A program made the position numbers and the translations under genes. A DNA stretch of 64,000 nt, taken from positions 992,001 through 1,056,000 of the forward strand of contig NZ_JAHZMP010000001.1 in assembly GCF_020748465.1 (NCBI RefSeq), in the 5' to 3' direction. Below are positions 1 to 8,623 of the stretch, piece after piece. A model generated the notes under the pieces. It saw only the letters and a list, made by a program, of their open reading frames with translations, was not told the origin of the DNA and did no database searches. Source of the DNA: Terrisporobacter mayombei. Lineage in GTDB: Bacteria > Bacillota > Clostridia > Peptostreptococcales > Peptostreptococcaceae. Position 1 is the stretch's first letter. Each line of letters starts with the position of its first letter.

Positions 1-385
1 TTCCAAACTTACATATTAAAATTGTATAACCAACTAGTCCCAATACAATAGATGGTACGCCTGACAATCCATAAAGAAATGATAATATTATATTTTTAAA
101 TTTAATAGAAGCACAGTAAAATACTAAATATATTGAAATTGAAATTCCTAAAAAACCTCCCATTATTCCTGATAATAATCCCATAAGCAAGCTACCAACA
201 ATTGCAGGAAAAATTCCACCCTCTGTTCCAAGAGGCGATCCTTTTGGACTATCAAAAATAAAATCCACAGATATTACATTAAAACCTTTATACAATATAT
301 AAATAAAAATACCAAAAGTAATACTTATAACTAGTATTCCAGATACAAATATCCATAACTTCAATAAATAATCTCTTTTTTTCAT
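1..385 (-). CDS. pstA: Phosphate ABC transporter permease PstA (partial, runs off the window)
   Basis: Only the first 128 codons are present; the gene continues beyond base 1. It starts with ATG at 385-383, two bases after the pstC stop, so the two are translationally linked. The N-terminus has a hydrophobic segment (about residues 10-30), then the DSPKGSPLGTEGGIFPAI stretch that is typical of PstA, and further membrane segments. PstA and PstC form the membrane channel of the high-affinity phosphate importer. It is the third gene of a minus-strand pstS-pstC-pstA operon; pstB and phoU would be expected beyond the edge. Confidence 0.93.
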   Translation of the reverse strand, partial: MKKRDYLLKLWIFVSGILVISITFGIFIYILYKGFNVISVDFIFDSPKGSPLGTEGGIFPAIVGSLLMGLLSGIMGGFLGISISIYLVFYCASIKFKNIILSFLYGLSGVPSIVLGLVGYTILICKFG

Positions 386-388
386 AAT

Positions 389-1255
389 TTACTCCATTCT
401 GCTCTTAATTTTTAAGTATTTTGCTAAGGCAAAAATTATTATAAGTAAAAATATTAAAACCACATTAGCTCCATATAAGGCAGAGGAATGTAAACTACCA
501 TACTGCACTGTTCCCATTTCTAAGGCTGTCAATGAAGGTATAGTCTCTCCCCTTGAAAATAGTCTAGGCATTATTGGAGAGTTACCCATTACCATCATTA
601 CAGCCATGGTTTCTCCCATAGCTCTACCAAACGCCATCATTATGGCTGAGTAAATACTGTTTTTTATCGATGGAAGTATGACTTTCTTTATAGTATATTC
701 TTTAGATACTCCTAAGGATAAAGACTCTATTTCAAATTTATTTTTAGCTTCATCTATGGATTCACTACAATTTGATATTATATATGGCAGTAACATAATT
801 GCTAACAATATTCCTGCTGCAAATACACATTCTCCTGATGTCATATTAAAAAATACTTCGAAAGATTTTACTATTATTACTAAGCCGATAAATCCAAATA
901 TGACAGATGGAATACCAGCCAATAAATCTATGCACGACAATATAGTCTTTGAGATACTTTTTTTACTATAAAAACTTAAGAAAATAGCACATCCTAGCCC
1001 TATTGGAAGTGCCAAAAATACCGCTAAAAAAGAAACATATAGCGTGGCTAAAATCATAGGCAATAAAGAGTAACTTACTTCTGATTTTAAAGGATTCCAT
1101 CCTCCCGAAATAATAAATCCCCTAATACCTATTTCTTTAAAGAAAGGAATGCTTTCTATTATTACACATGCAAATAAAGATATTACTATTGATAAAAACA
1201 AAAGTACTGTTAAAAACAAAACATATTTAATAAAACTGTCTTTTATATATTTCAA
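389..1255 (-). CDS. pstC: Phosphate ABC transporter permease PstC
   Basis: The 288-residue membrane protein has about six hydrophobic segments and the binding-protein-dependent permease domain, with the EAA-loop region around the AFGRAMGETMAVMMVMGN stretch that is characteristic of PstC. It pairs with PstA to carry phosphate across the membrane. The start is a TTG at 1255-1253 preceded by a good ribosome site (AAGGTG, 5 bases away); no ATG is available nearby. It lies between pstS and pstA. A stem-loop separates it from pstS, which would leave pstC expressed below pstS, as is usual for a binding protein and its permease. Confidence 0.95.
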   Translation of the reverse strand: MKYIKDSFIKYVLFLTVLLFLSIVISLFACVIIESIPFFKEIGIRGFIISGGWNPLKSEVSYSLLPMILATLYVSFLAVFLALPIGLGCAIFLSFYSKKSISKTILSCIDLLAGIPSVIFGFIGLVIIVKSFEVFFNMTSGECVFAAGILLAIMLLPYIISNCSESIDEAKNKFEIESLSLGVSKEYTIKKVILPSIKNSIYSAIMMAFGRAMGETMAVMMVMGNSPIMPRLFSRGETIPSLTALEMGTVQYGSLHSSALYGANVVLIFLLIIIFALAKYLKIKSRME

Positions 1256-1305
1256 TAAATCACCTTCTTATTATTTATTGTTAATTTAATTGTAATAAAT
1301 TTTAA

Positions 1306-1345
1306 CTAAAAAAGAGCTCAAATACAAAATAATAAGCTCTTTTTA
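1306..1345 (-). terminator. Intrinsic terminator or attenuator between pstS and pstC
   Basis: CTAAAAAAGAGCT and AGCTCTTTTTAG form a stem of about 12 bp with a 15-base loop; on the minus strand it is followed by a T-rich run. Its place just after the pstS stop codon, inside the operon, suggests partial termination that lowers pstCA expression relative to pstS. Confidence 0.75.
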
Positions 1346-1362
1346 GAAAATATTTATATTTT

Positions 1363-2262
1363 TTATTTATTCATTGGAATAAATCCTAATTCTTCTACAA
1401 TAGCTTGTCCATCTGTCCCTAAAACATAGTCTATAAATGCTTGTTGTTCAGCAGTTGGGTCTCCACTACCTAATATTAATAAAGGTCTTTGTATTTTATA
1501 ATCACCACTTAATATATTCTTTGCATTAGCTTCTACACCATCAACTTTTAATTTAGATATTTTACCTTCATTTTGATTTGCTACACCATATGAAGCATAT
1601 CCTATAGCATATTCATTTTCTATTACTTTAGATACTAAAGCTCCCATAGAAGCCGCTTGTATAGCATCAGCTTTTACTTTTGTATCCCCCATTATAGCTT
1701 TTTGGAATACTTCATGAGCTCCCCCGCCGATATCTCTAGTTACTACAACTATTTCTTTATCTGGTAAAGATGAATCAACATCTTCCCAAGTTTTATACTC
1801 TCCTGAGAATATTTTTGCTATCTCTTCTGATGTTAAATTATCTTTTACTTTCAATATAGGATTTTTAGGATTAACAGCTATTGTTAATGCGTCTATACCT
1901 ACTTGGTATTCTTTTTCATTTTCTATTTTTTCTTTTTCTTCGTCTTTTACTTTTCTTGCAACCATACCAAAGTTTGCTGTCTTATCAATTACAGCTTGTA
2001 CACCTTGACCTGAACCACCTGCTGATACATATATTTCTATATTATCTTCTGAAAAGTCTTTATTTACCTTGTTCCAAGTTCCATAAGACTCAATAAATTC
2101 TAATGATATTTTTGACATAACTGGAGCTAAAGTTGATGAGCCTATAAACATTATTTGTGATTTGTTCTTTGATTCACTTTTATCTTCTCCTCCACTACTA
2201 CAAGCAACTAATGATAACATCATAGCCATAGATATAAGTATAGCCCAAAATTTCTTTTTCAT
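1363..2262 (-). CDS. pstS: Phosphate-binding lipoprotein PstS
   Basis: The 299-residue protein begins with a lipoprotein signal peptide: charged MKKK, a hydrophobic core and the lipobox LVAC with the lipidated Cys at residue 21. The mature part is a PBP-like phosphate-binding domain with the GSSTLAP and SAGGSGQGVQA phosphate-loop motifs and TRDIGGGAHEVF near the middle. It captures inorganic phosphate outside the membrane and delivers it to PstCA. ATG start with a GGGGA ribosome site 7-8 bases upstream. It is the first gene of the operon and is divergent from the glycyl radical enzyme gene. I saw no clear Pho box in the 256-base gap. Confidence 0.96.
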   Translation of the reverse strand: MKKKFWAILISMAMMLSLVACSSGGEDKSESKNKSQIMFIGSSTLAPVMSKISLEFIESYGTWNKVNKDFSEDNIEIYVSAGGSGQGVQAVIDKTANFGMVARKVKDEEKEKIENEKEYQVGIDALTIAVNPKNPILKVKDNLTSEEIAKIFSGEYKTWEDVDSSLPDKEIVVVTRDIGGGAHEVFQKAIMGDTKVKADAIQAASMGALVSKVIENEYAIGYASYGVANQNEGKISKLKVDGVEANAKNILSGDYKIQRPLLILGSGDPTAEQQAFIDYVLGTDGQAIVEELGFIPMNK

Positions 2263-2457
2263 TTCTAATCCCCCTATTTACTTAAATTACTTTTAGATTT
2301 TATCCAAATTAATTCTATCATAAGTTTTATGGAAATATTTGTAATAAAAATCTTTTGTGTATTGAAATATCAAATACTTTTTATACTTTTATAGTCTTTA
2401 TCTATAAATAAATTTTTATTTTTACTAATATTTGTAGATATTTTAAATTTGTAATAC

Positions 2458-2463
2458 TATAAT
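2458..2463 (+). promoter_or_regulatory. Candidate -10 box of the glycyl radical enzyme operon
   Basis: TATAAT stands 56 bases before the start codon. The best -35 candidates are weak (TAGATA at 17 bases, or TTGTAG at 20 bases), which would fit a promoter that needs an activator. The rest of the 256-base gap from 2263 is AT-rich and shows no small gene or riboswitch that I recognise. Confidence 0.45.
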
Positions 2464-2518
2464 GTAACAAAGATATAAAATAACATACAAACTTAATAAA
2501 ATTAGGAGGGGTAATATT

Positions 2519-4891
2519 ATGATCACAAGTGAAAGAATAGAAAAATTTAGACAAAAATATGTTTCTACTAAACCAGCTATAAGTACTGAAAGAGCTAAAA
2601 TTTATACTGAATCATACAAAGAAACTGAAGGGGAATCTATGTGTATAAGAAGTGCAAAAGCTTATTTAGCGACTTGTGAAAAACTTCCAATAACAATATT
2701 TGAAGATGAAATTGTGGTGGGTACCGCTGGTGAATTTAAAAGAACAGGTATACTTACTCCTGAGTTTTCATGGAAATGGGTAGATAAAGAAATGGATAAA
2801 TTCTCTACTAGAAGTCAAGATCCTTATGAAATAAATGATAATCAGAGAGAATTTATGAGAAAAGAGATTTTCCCTTATTGGGATGGTAAATCTCTTGAAG
2901 ATAAGTTTTTAAAAAGGGTTCCAAAAGACACTGCAAAAATATTAATTGATACGGGAATTATAGATAATGACTCAAAATGGCGCCAAGCTGTTGGTGAAGT
3001 TACTCCTGATTATGAAGATATATTATTCCCAAAAGGATATGCAAAAATAAAAGAAGAAACTTTAGAAAAAATAGAAACTTTAGATATAGCAATTCCTGAA
3101 AATATAGAAAAAATAGATTTTTATAGATCTTTAGCTATAACTTGTGATGGAATTATGACTTTAGCTAAAAGATATTCTGATTTAGCATTTGAAATGAGTA
3201 AAAATGAAGAAAATGAAACTAGAAAATCAGAATTAATAAAAATAGGAGAAGTATGTAGAAAAGTTCCTGCTAATCCTCCCCAAAGTTTTTATGAAGCAAT
3301 TCAATTTGTTTGGTTTGTTCAATTAGGTGCAATCATAACTGAAAACCCTTTAGCTTTAAATCCTGGACGATTTGATCAATATATGTATCCTTATTACGAA
3401 AATGATATAAAATCAGGTCTTATTACTGAAGATGATGCTTTAGAATTAATAGAAGCTTTATGGTTAAAATTATCTGAATGGGTTTGGACAATCTCAGAAA
3501 ATACATCTGGTTATTTTGCTGGATACAACCAATTCCAAAACTTAACTGTAGGCGGTAAAAAACGTGATGGCTCTGATGCAACTAACGATTTATCTTATCT
3601 TTGCTTAAAAGCAACAAAAGATATAAAAACTCATCAACCTGGTCTTAGTGTAAGAATTCATCCAGGGGTTCCAGATGATTTTATAATGGCAGTTTGTGAT
3701 TTAGTTGCTGGTGGAAGTGGATTCCCTGCAATCCACTCTGATTCTTGTGGCTGCCAAATGCTTCTTCAAAATGGATATGATCCAGAAGATGCAAGAGACT
3801 GGAATAACTGCGGTTGCGTAGTACCTCATTTTAGAAAAACTGGTCAATGGACTTCTGCTGTAAACGTTAACTTCTCTGCCGCTTTAGAATATGCCATGAA
3901 TCAAGGTTATTCTAGAATCACTGGAGAAAAAATGGGATTAGGTGAAAAACAAATTACTTCTTTTACTTCTTTTGAAGAATTAATGGACGCTTTCTATAAA
4001 CAATTTGCTTACTTAATAAGACATTCTGTAATAGGAAGTACCATAGCTCAAACTGTTCATACTGAAGTTGTTCCAAGACCATTTTTATCAATATGTGTAG
4101 ATGGATGCTTTGAAAAAGGTTTGGATTTATCTAAGGGCGGCGCAAAATATAATGTAGGTCCTGTACTTACTGGAATAGGTCTAGGTCAAGTATCAAACTG
4201 TTTAGCTATAATAAAAAAATTAGTATTTGAAGACCAAGTTACCACTTTAGATGAAATAGATAAAGCACTAAATGACAACTGGGAAGGTCATGATGAGCTA
4301 AGAAAATTAACTGATACTGTTCCTAAATACGGAAATGATAATGATTATGTGGACCAAATAGCTTTAGAAATATCAAACTTTTATTATCACCAAACAAGAC
4401 AATACAAAGATATATTTGGTTCTCCATTTAACTCTGCTTTTATGGGAATATCAAATTATATTCCCACAGGTAAAATAATCGGAGCCACTCCAGATGGTAG
4501 AAAAACTGGTGCTCCCCTTACAGAAGGAGTTTCTCCTTATGCTGGAACTGATACAGATACTCCTCTTGCTGCAATGAAGTCAGCTGCTAAAATAAACCAT
4601 GATCTACACTCTGGCGGTACACTACTTAACTTAAGATTAAATCATGATTTAGTTTCTACACCTAGAGGTCAAAGAAACTTAGCTTCTATGATACAATCTT
4701 ACTTTGCCCTTGGAGCATTCCATGTTCAATTTAATACTGTATCAAATGAAATTTTGTTAAAAGCACAAGAAAATCCAGATGAATATAGAGATTTATTAGT
4801 TAGAGTTGCTGGATATTCTACTCAATTTGTTAACTTATCAAGAGAAATGCAAGATGCAATTATAGCTAGAAATGCTCACTCTGAGTTTTAG
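2519..4891 (+). CDS. Glycyl radical enzyme of unknown substrate (PFL-like, atypical active site)
   Basis: The 790-residue protein spans the full glycyl radical enzyme fold: PFL-like domain from about residue 10 and the C-terminal glycine-radical domain with RVAGYS (Gly765 carries the radical). Strong ribosome site AGGAGGGG, ATG start. The active-site Cys loop reads NNCGCVVPHFRK: Cys433 aligns with the catalytic Cys of glycerol dehydratase, hydroxyproline dehydratase and choline lyase, but the Glu two residues later (C-x-E) is Val435. PFL itself has Cys-Cys at this place, which is also absent. So it is neither a standard dehydratase/decarboxylase nor a formate acetyltransferase; substrate unknown. 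A second CGC motif lies at 410-412. The next gene encodes its activase, 12 bases downstream. Confidence 0.9.
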   Translation: MITSERIEKFRQKYVSTKPAISTERAKIYTESYKETEGESMCIRSAKAYLATCEKLPITIFEDEIVVGTAGEFKRTGILTPEFSWKWVDKEMDKFSTRSQDPYEINDNQREFMRKEIFPYWDGKSLEDKFLKRVPKDTAKILIDTGIIDNDSKWRQAVGEVTPDYEDILFPKGYAKIKEETLEKIETLDIAIPENIEKIDFYRSLAITCDGIMTLAKRYSDLAFEMSKNEENETRKSELIKIGEVCRKVPANPPQSFYEAIQFVWFVQLGAIITENPLALNPGRFDQYMYPYYENDIKSGLITEDDALELIEALWLKLSEWVWTISENTSGYFAGYNQFQNLTVGGKKRDGSDATNDLSYLCLKATKDIKTHQPGLSVRIHPGVPDDFIMAVCDLVAGGSGFPAIHSDSCGCQMLLQNGYDPEDARDWNNCGCVVPHFRKTGQWTSAVNVNFSAALEYAMNQGYSRITGEKMGLGEKQITSFTSFEELMDAFYKQFAYLIRHSVIGSTIAQTVHTEVVPRPFLSICVDGCFEKGLDLSKGGAKYNVGPVLTGIGLGQVSNCLAIIKKLVFEDQVTTLDEIDKALNDNWEGHDELRKLTDTVPKYGNDNDYVDQIALEISNFYYHQTRQYKDIFGSPFNSAFMGISNYIPTGKIIGATPDGRKTGAPLTEGVSPYAGTDTDTPLAAMKSAAKINHDLHSGGTLLNLRLNHDLVSTPRGQRNLASMIQSYFALGAFHVQFNTVSNEILLKAQENPDEYRDLLVRVAGYSTQFVNLSREMQDAIIARNAHSEF

Positions 4892-4903
4892 TTGGTGATA
4901 ATA

Positions 4904-5806
4904 ATGACTACTAGTGGAAAAGTTGTGCGTATACAAAAATTTTCAGTTAATGATGGTGATGGAATAAGAACTACTGTATTTTTAGAGGGCTGCCCTCTAA
5001 AATGCAGATGGTGCTCTAACCCTGATTCATGGAGCAAAATTGTAAAACTAGGTGTTTCAAGAGAACATTGTATAGATTGTAAAAAATGCATAAATATTTG
5101 TCAAAAAAATATTTCTTCTTTATTTAATAGAAATGAAATAAATGAAAAATGTGATTTATGCGGTGAATGTGTTAAGAACTGTCCTCAAAATGCCATAAGT
5201 CAAATGACTCATATTATGACTGTTGATAATGTTATAAAATCTATTGAAAAAGACTTAATTTTCTTTTTAAATTCAAATGGTGGAATAACATTTTCCGGTG
5301 GGGAGCCTACTTATCAACTTGAATTTTTAAGAGAGCTGGTTTATCATTTTTATAATAAAGGAATTCATACTGCCATAGAAACTTGCGGAGTTTTTAACTT
5401 TCAAAAATGTGAAGATATTTTTCAAAAGCTAGATCATATATTTGTTGATATAAAAAATATGAATAGTAATAAGCATAAAGAATACACAGGTCTTGGCAAT
5501 GAATTAATCCTCGAAAATATAATAAAAATGGCTAATATAAACAAAAGTATGGTTATAAGAATTCCTGTTATTCCAGGATTTAATGATGATATTGAAAATA
5601 TTACTTTTACATCGCAGTTTGTAAAGAAAAATATTAAATCACCTAAAATAGAACTTCTTCCTTATCATATGTTTGGTATAGATAAATATAAAAACTTAGG
5701 TTTGGAGGATTATATTTATAAATATAAAGTTCCAAATGATAAAGCTATGAAAAAGTTAGAGGAAGTGGTTAAAAACTGTGGTGTTGAAGTTATGAAATAC
5801 AAATAG
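4904..5806 (+). CDS. Glycyl radical enzyme activating enzyme (radical SAM)
   Basis: A 300-residue radical SAM protein that would install the glycyl radical on the enzyme encoded just upstream. The N-terminal CxxxCxxC motif is GCPLKCRWC (Cys30, 34, 37); it is followed by two extra ferredoxin-type 4Fe-4S motifs (CIDCKKCINIC and CDLCGECVKNCP), as in the class with an inserted ferredoxin domain. GGITFSGGEPTYQ is the SAM-binding GGE region. I chose the ATG at 4904 because GGTGAT lies just before it; TTG and GTG codons at 4892 and 4895 are in frame but have no spacing to a ribosome site. Function follows from family and neighbourhood. Confidence 0.93.
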   Translation: MTTSGKVVRIQKFSVNDGDGIRTTVFLEGCPLKCRWCSNPDSWSKIVKLGVSREHCIDCKKCINICQKNISSLFNRNEINEKCDLCGECVKNCPQNAISQMTHIMTVDNVIKSIEKDLIFFLNSNGGITFSGGEPTYQLEFLRELVYHFYNKGIHTAIETCGVFNFQKCEDIFQKLDHIFVDIKNMNSNKHKEYTGLGNELILENIIKMANINKSMVIRIPVIPGFNDDIENITFTSQFVKKNIKSPKIELLPYHMFGIDKYKNLGLEDYIYKYKVPNDKAMKKLEEVVKNCGVEVMKYK

Positions 5807-5832
5807 CCATAATAAATTACGGAGATGAATTT

Positions 5833-6384
5833 ATGATGACACAAATCCCAAAAGTTGGGCAAAATTTAAGAAAAATACGAAATGATTTAGGACTAAGCTT
5901 AGATGAAGCGTCTAAATTAACTAACGTTAGTAAGCCCATGTTAGGCCAAATTGAAAGAGGTGAATCTAGTCCTACAATCTCAACTTTATGGAAGATTTCA
6001 TCTGGCCTTAAAGTTAACTTCACTTCTCTTTTAGATGATAACTCTGGAGAATTAATTCTTGTAAAGAAAGAAGATGTTGAAGTAGTTCAAGAAGAAGATA
6101 GCCATATGAGACTATTTCCTATCTTCCCCTTTGATTCCAAAAGTGGAATAGATGTATTTATTATAGAATTAGATGTAGATTGTAAACATACATCTGCAAC
6201 GCACAAAAATGTATTGGAAGAAATAGTAATGGTTACAGAGGGTTCCTTAGAACTTACTATTGAGGATAAGACTTTTATATTAGAAAAAGATCATTCATTA
6301 AAGTTTGATGGTGGCTTAAATCACTCTTATAAAAATTGTGGTAATAATAAAACAGTTTTTTATAATATAGAAATTTACAAGTAA
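5833..6384 (+). CDS. XRE-family regulator with C-terminal cupin
   Basis: 183 residues: an N-terminal helix-turn-helix (about residues 9-63, with SKPMLGQIERGESSPTISTL as the recognition part) and a C-terminal cupin barrel (about 105-180) that usually binds a small ligand. This architecture (HTH_3 plus Cupin_2) is common in regulators that sense a substrate of the adjacent pathway. It follows the activase by 26 bases with its own GGAG site, and a terminator comes right after, so the three genes form one unit. It probably controls the glycyl radical enzyme operon; ligand unknown. Confidence 0.88.
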   Translation: MMTQIPKVGQNLRKIRNDLGLSLDEASKLTNVSKPMLGQIERGESSPTISTLWKISSGLKVNFTSLLDDNSGELILVKKEDVEVVQEEDSHMRLFPIFPFDSKSGIDVFIIELDVDCKHTSATHKNVLEEIVMVTEGSLELTIEDKTFILEKDHSLKFDGGLNHSYKNCGNNKTVFYNIEIYK

Positions 6385-6390
6385 TATTTT

Positions 6391-6422
6391 GGAGTAACAA
6401 TTTAAATTGTTACTCCTTTCTA
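6391..6422 (+). terminator. Terminator of the glycyl radical enzyme operon
   Basis: GGAGTAACAATTT / AAATTGTTACTCC is a perfect 26-base palindrome followed by TTTCTATATTTT. Confidence 0.85.
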
Positions 6423-6514
6423 TATTTTAAAATCCAAATTATCATTTTATAATAATATTTAAATTTTAGGAAACAGTAGATAAATAATATGTAGATATTA
6501 TAAAAATCATAGAT

Positions 6515-7060
6515 TTAATCTAGTAAATATCTTTCGTATTTTAATAATTCTTCATATGGATTTCCATTTAAATTAAGTATTTTTGCAAAAGCAGATTCTG
6601 TTTTTATACCTTCTTTTTTTAATTTAATTATACTTTCTCTAAATTTTTCTCCATATAAATTTAATAATTTATATTCAATTATCATGTGTCTATATCCATT
6701 AGTTTTATGAGATTCTACATTTGAAGCATATATTTCTATTTCAATCTTTTCCACAATAAAATTACATACAATAATATTTTTTTCCTTATATTTAATTCTA
6801 AAATCTTCATATTTGGTAAAATTATCAAATAGTATATTCTCAAATATCTCAAAATCATCTACTTGACAAACTATATCTAAATCACTATTTTCAATATCTA
6901 TATTCAATGGTATTGTTCCAACTAATATTGGCATATAATCTTTTAGTATATTAAACATATTTATTTTTGTAAGTATCTTATAACATTCCTTTTGCTTATT
7001 ACTACCGTTTCTTAAATAAGACATATCCTTAAAATTTACTATATTCGCTTTATTTTTCAT
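6515..7060 (-). CDS. DUF4269 nucleotidyltransferase-like protein
   Basis: 181 residues. The stretch GTIPLNIDIENSDLDIVCQ matches the core of the DUF4269 family, which resembles nucleotidyltransferases (G-T then D-x-D; here SDLDIVC around residues 59-65). Members have no proven role. ATG start with an AGAGG site. It stands alone on the minus strand, between the radical enzyme operon and rubrerythrin. Product assignment to the family is firm; biochemical activity is not known. Confidence 0.8.
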   Translation of the reverse strand: MKNKANIVNFKDMSYLRNGSNKQKECYKILTKINMFNILKDYMPILVGTIPLNIDIENSDLDIVCQVDDFEIFENILFDNFTKYEDFRIKYKEKNIIVCNFIVEKIEIEIYASNVESHKTNGYRHMIIEYKLLNLYGEKFRESIIKLKKEGIKTESAFAKILNLNGNPYEELLKYERYLLD

Positions 7061-7237
7061 ATATATAACCTCTTAAAATTATCTAAACTTCACCTTATCA
7101 TATTAATAATAATAACATTTATTATCAATTAATATCTTAATTATTTTTTTATAGTATTTTAGTTTTTCAGATGCATATCTTTGTTCATTTATGAAAATAA
7201 TAAAATTGTTACATAAATAAACAAAGGAGTGTAATGA

Positions 7238-7783
7238 ATGAAAAAATTTATTTGTACTGTTTGTGGATATATACATGAAGGAGATGCTCCTCCTGAAATT
7301 TGTCCAATTTGTAAAGTTGGAGCTGACAAGTTCGTAGAAGCCAAAGAAGAAATGGTATGGGCAGACGAACACAGAATAGGTATTGCAAAAGATATAGACT
7401 CTGAAATAATTGAGGGTTTAAGAGCTAATTTTATGGGTGAATGTACAGAAGTTGGAATGTATATTGCTATGAGTAGACAAGCTGATAGAGAAGGGTTCCC
7501 TGAAGTTGCAGAAGCTTATAAGAGAATAGCTTGGGAAGAGGCTGAGCATGCTTCTAAATTTGCTGAAATTTTAGGTGAAGTTGTTTATCCTAGTACTAAA
7601 CAAAATTTATCTGCTAGAGTTGAAGCTGAATTCGGCGCTTGTTCAGGAAAAAAAGAATTAGCTACAGCTGCTAAGAAAGCTAATTTAGATGCTATTCATG
7701 ACACTGTTCATGAAATGTGTAAAGACGAAGCTCGACATGGTAGAGCTTTTAAAGGTTTATTAGATAGATATTTTTCTAAATAG
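7238..7783 (+). CDS. Reverse rubrerythrin (N-terminal rubredoxin, NADH peroxidase type)
   Basis: 181 residues with a rubredoxin domain first (CTVC at 6-9 and CPIC at 22-25 hold the Fe(SCys)4 site) and a ferritin-like diiron four-helix domain after it, with Glu/His ligands in [17 protein letters not shown], and DEARHGRAF. This is the domain order of reverse rubrerythrins, which reduce hydrogen peroxide and oxygen in clostridia. ATG start with AAAGGAG 7 bases upstream. It is followed 11 bases later by a DUF1540 gene. The upstream gap contains AT-rich promoter sequence but I could not fix a PerR box. Confidence 0.94.
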   Translation: MKKFICTVCGYIHEGDAPPEICPICKVGADKFVEAKEEMVWADEHRIGIAKDIDSEIIEGLRANFMGECTEVGMYIAMSRQADREGFPEVAEAYKRIAWEEAEHASKFAEILGEVVYPSTKQNLSARVEAEFGACSGKKELATAAKKANLDAIHDTVHEMCKDEARHGRAFKGLLDRYFSK

Positions 7784-7794
7784 GAGGTTTTGAA

Positions 7795-8112
7795 ATGGCG
7801 AAAATTAATTGCAATGTAACTAATTGTTCTCATAATAAATCTAGTGTTTGTTATTCAAATATAGTTAATATTAAGGGTGGTAAGGCAGAAGATTCATGTA
7901 ATACTTGTTGTGGAAACTTCCTTGATGAAAAAGATTATTCTACTTTAACTAATAATACAAATGCTGGTGGAGCATGTGATTCTCTAGTTTGTACAGTTCA
8001 AACTTGTGTATACAATAGAAACCTAGCTTGTACTGCTGAAACTATTAATGTAGATGGAACAAATGTTAACATATATACTGAGACAAATTGTTCTACATTT
8101 AAACATGCATAA
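7795..8112 (+). CDS. DUF1540 Cys-rich protein (two domains)
   Basis: 105 residues with two copies of the DUF1540 pattern, each starting with C-x4-C-x7-C (CNVTNCSHNKSSVC at the N-terminus and CTVQTCVYNRNLAC in the second half), 11 cysteines or more in all. The domain is thought to bind metal. Good ribosome site (TAGGAGG). It is co-transcribed with reverse rubrerythrin, which suggests an oxidative-stress or metal-handling setting, but no function has been proven. Confidence 0.85.
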   Translation: MAKINCNVTNCSHNKSSVCYSNIVNIKGGKAEDSCNTCCGNFLDEKDYSTLTNNTNAGGACDSLVCTVQTCVYNRNLACTAETINVDGTNVNIYTETNCSTFKHA

Positions 8113-8138
8113 ATTATTTTCCAAAATTATATAAATAG

Positions 8139-8175
8139 AAAAGTGGGTAGTTATAAGACTGTCCACTTTTTTATT
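8139..8175 (+). terminator. Terminator after the rubrerythrin operon
   Basis: AAAAGTGGGTAG pairs with CTGTCCACTTTT (12 bp, two G-U pairs), followed by TTTTATTATTTT. Confidence 0.85.
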
Positions 8176-8189
8176 ATTTTACTTAAAAT

Positions 8190-8603
8190 TTAAATATTAC
8201 TACAAAGCTTATTTAGCAAATTAATTAAAGTATCTGATTCTTCTTCACTAAAATTTTTTATTACTTTTTCATACCATTTTTCTTGATATCCATTAATTGA
8301 TTTAAGAATTGATATACCCTCATCTGTAAGGCATAAGTCAAAAAATCTATTATCATTTAATCTTTTAATTTTTATTATATAATTCAAATCTTCTAACTTT
8401 TTTATATTTCTAGTAATAATAGCATTATCCACATTCAGTGACAGTGCTATATCTTTTAAATTACAAGTTTTATTACTTTCTATTATCATCATACAACGCC
8501 ACATATTAAGGGTTAATTCATATTCAGATAATTTTGATTCTGAATGTTTAATAAAATCTCTATTTAAATCTTATAAGTATTTCCCTAGTGTTCTATATGT
8601 CAA
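8190..8603 (-). pseudogene. MarR-family regulator interrupted by an in-frame stop
   Basis: From the TTG at 8603-8601 (ribosome site AGAGG, 7 bases away; an ATG lies two codons earlier) the frame reads a normal MarR N-terminus, LGKYL, then TAA at 8573-8571, then continues in the same frame with DLNRDFIKHSESKLSEYELTL into the winged-helix part from ATG 8504 (104 residues, HTH around ALSLNVDNAIITRNIKKLEDLNY). With the stop read through, the length is 137 residues, normal for MarR. A single base change explains the damage. The fragment from ATG 8504 lacks the first dimerisation helix. It lies 20 bases after the gene at 8624-9184, so it was the last gene of that operon. Confidence 0.8.
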
Positions 8604-8623
8604 ATGCATTCCTCTTTTCTTTT

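Noticed and set aside
2263-2518. Pho box for pstS
   Set aside because: No repeated TTAACA/TTCATA-like pattern at 11-base spacing that I could defend.
2519-4891. Annotation as formate acetyltransferase (PFL)
   Set aside because: The Cys-Cys pair of PFL is absent and the length and loop fit the wider dehydratase-like group; only the family-level name is safe.
7103-7372. 89-codon frame on the minus strand
   Set aside because: Opposite-strand shadow over the rubrerythrin start, no ribosome site, no sensible composition.
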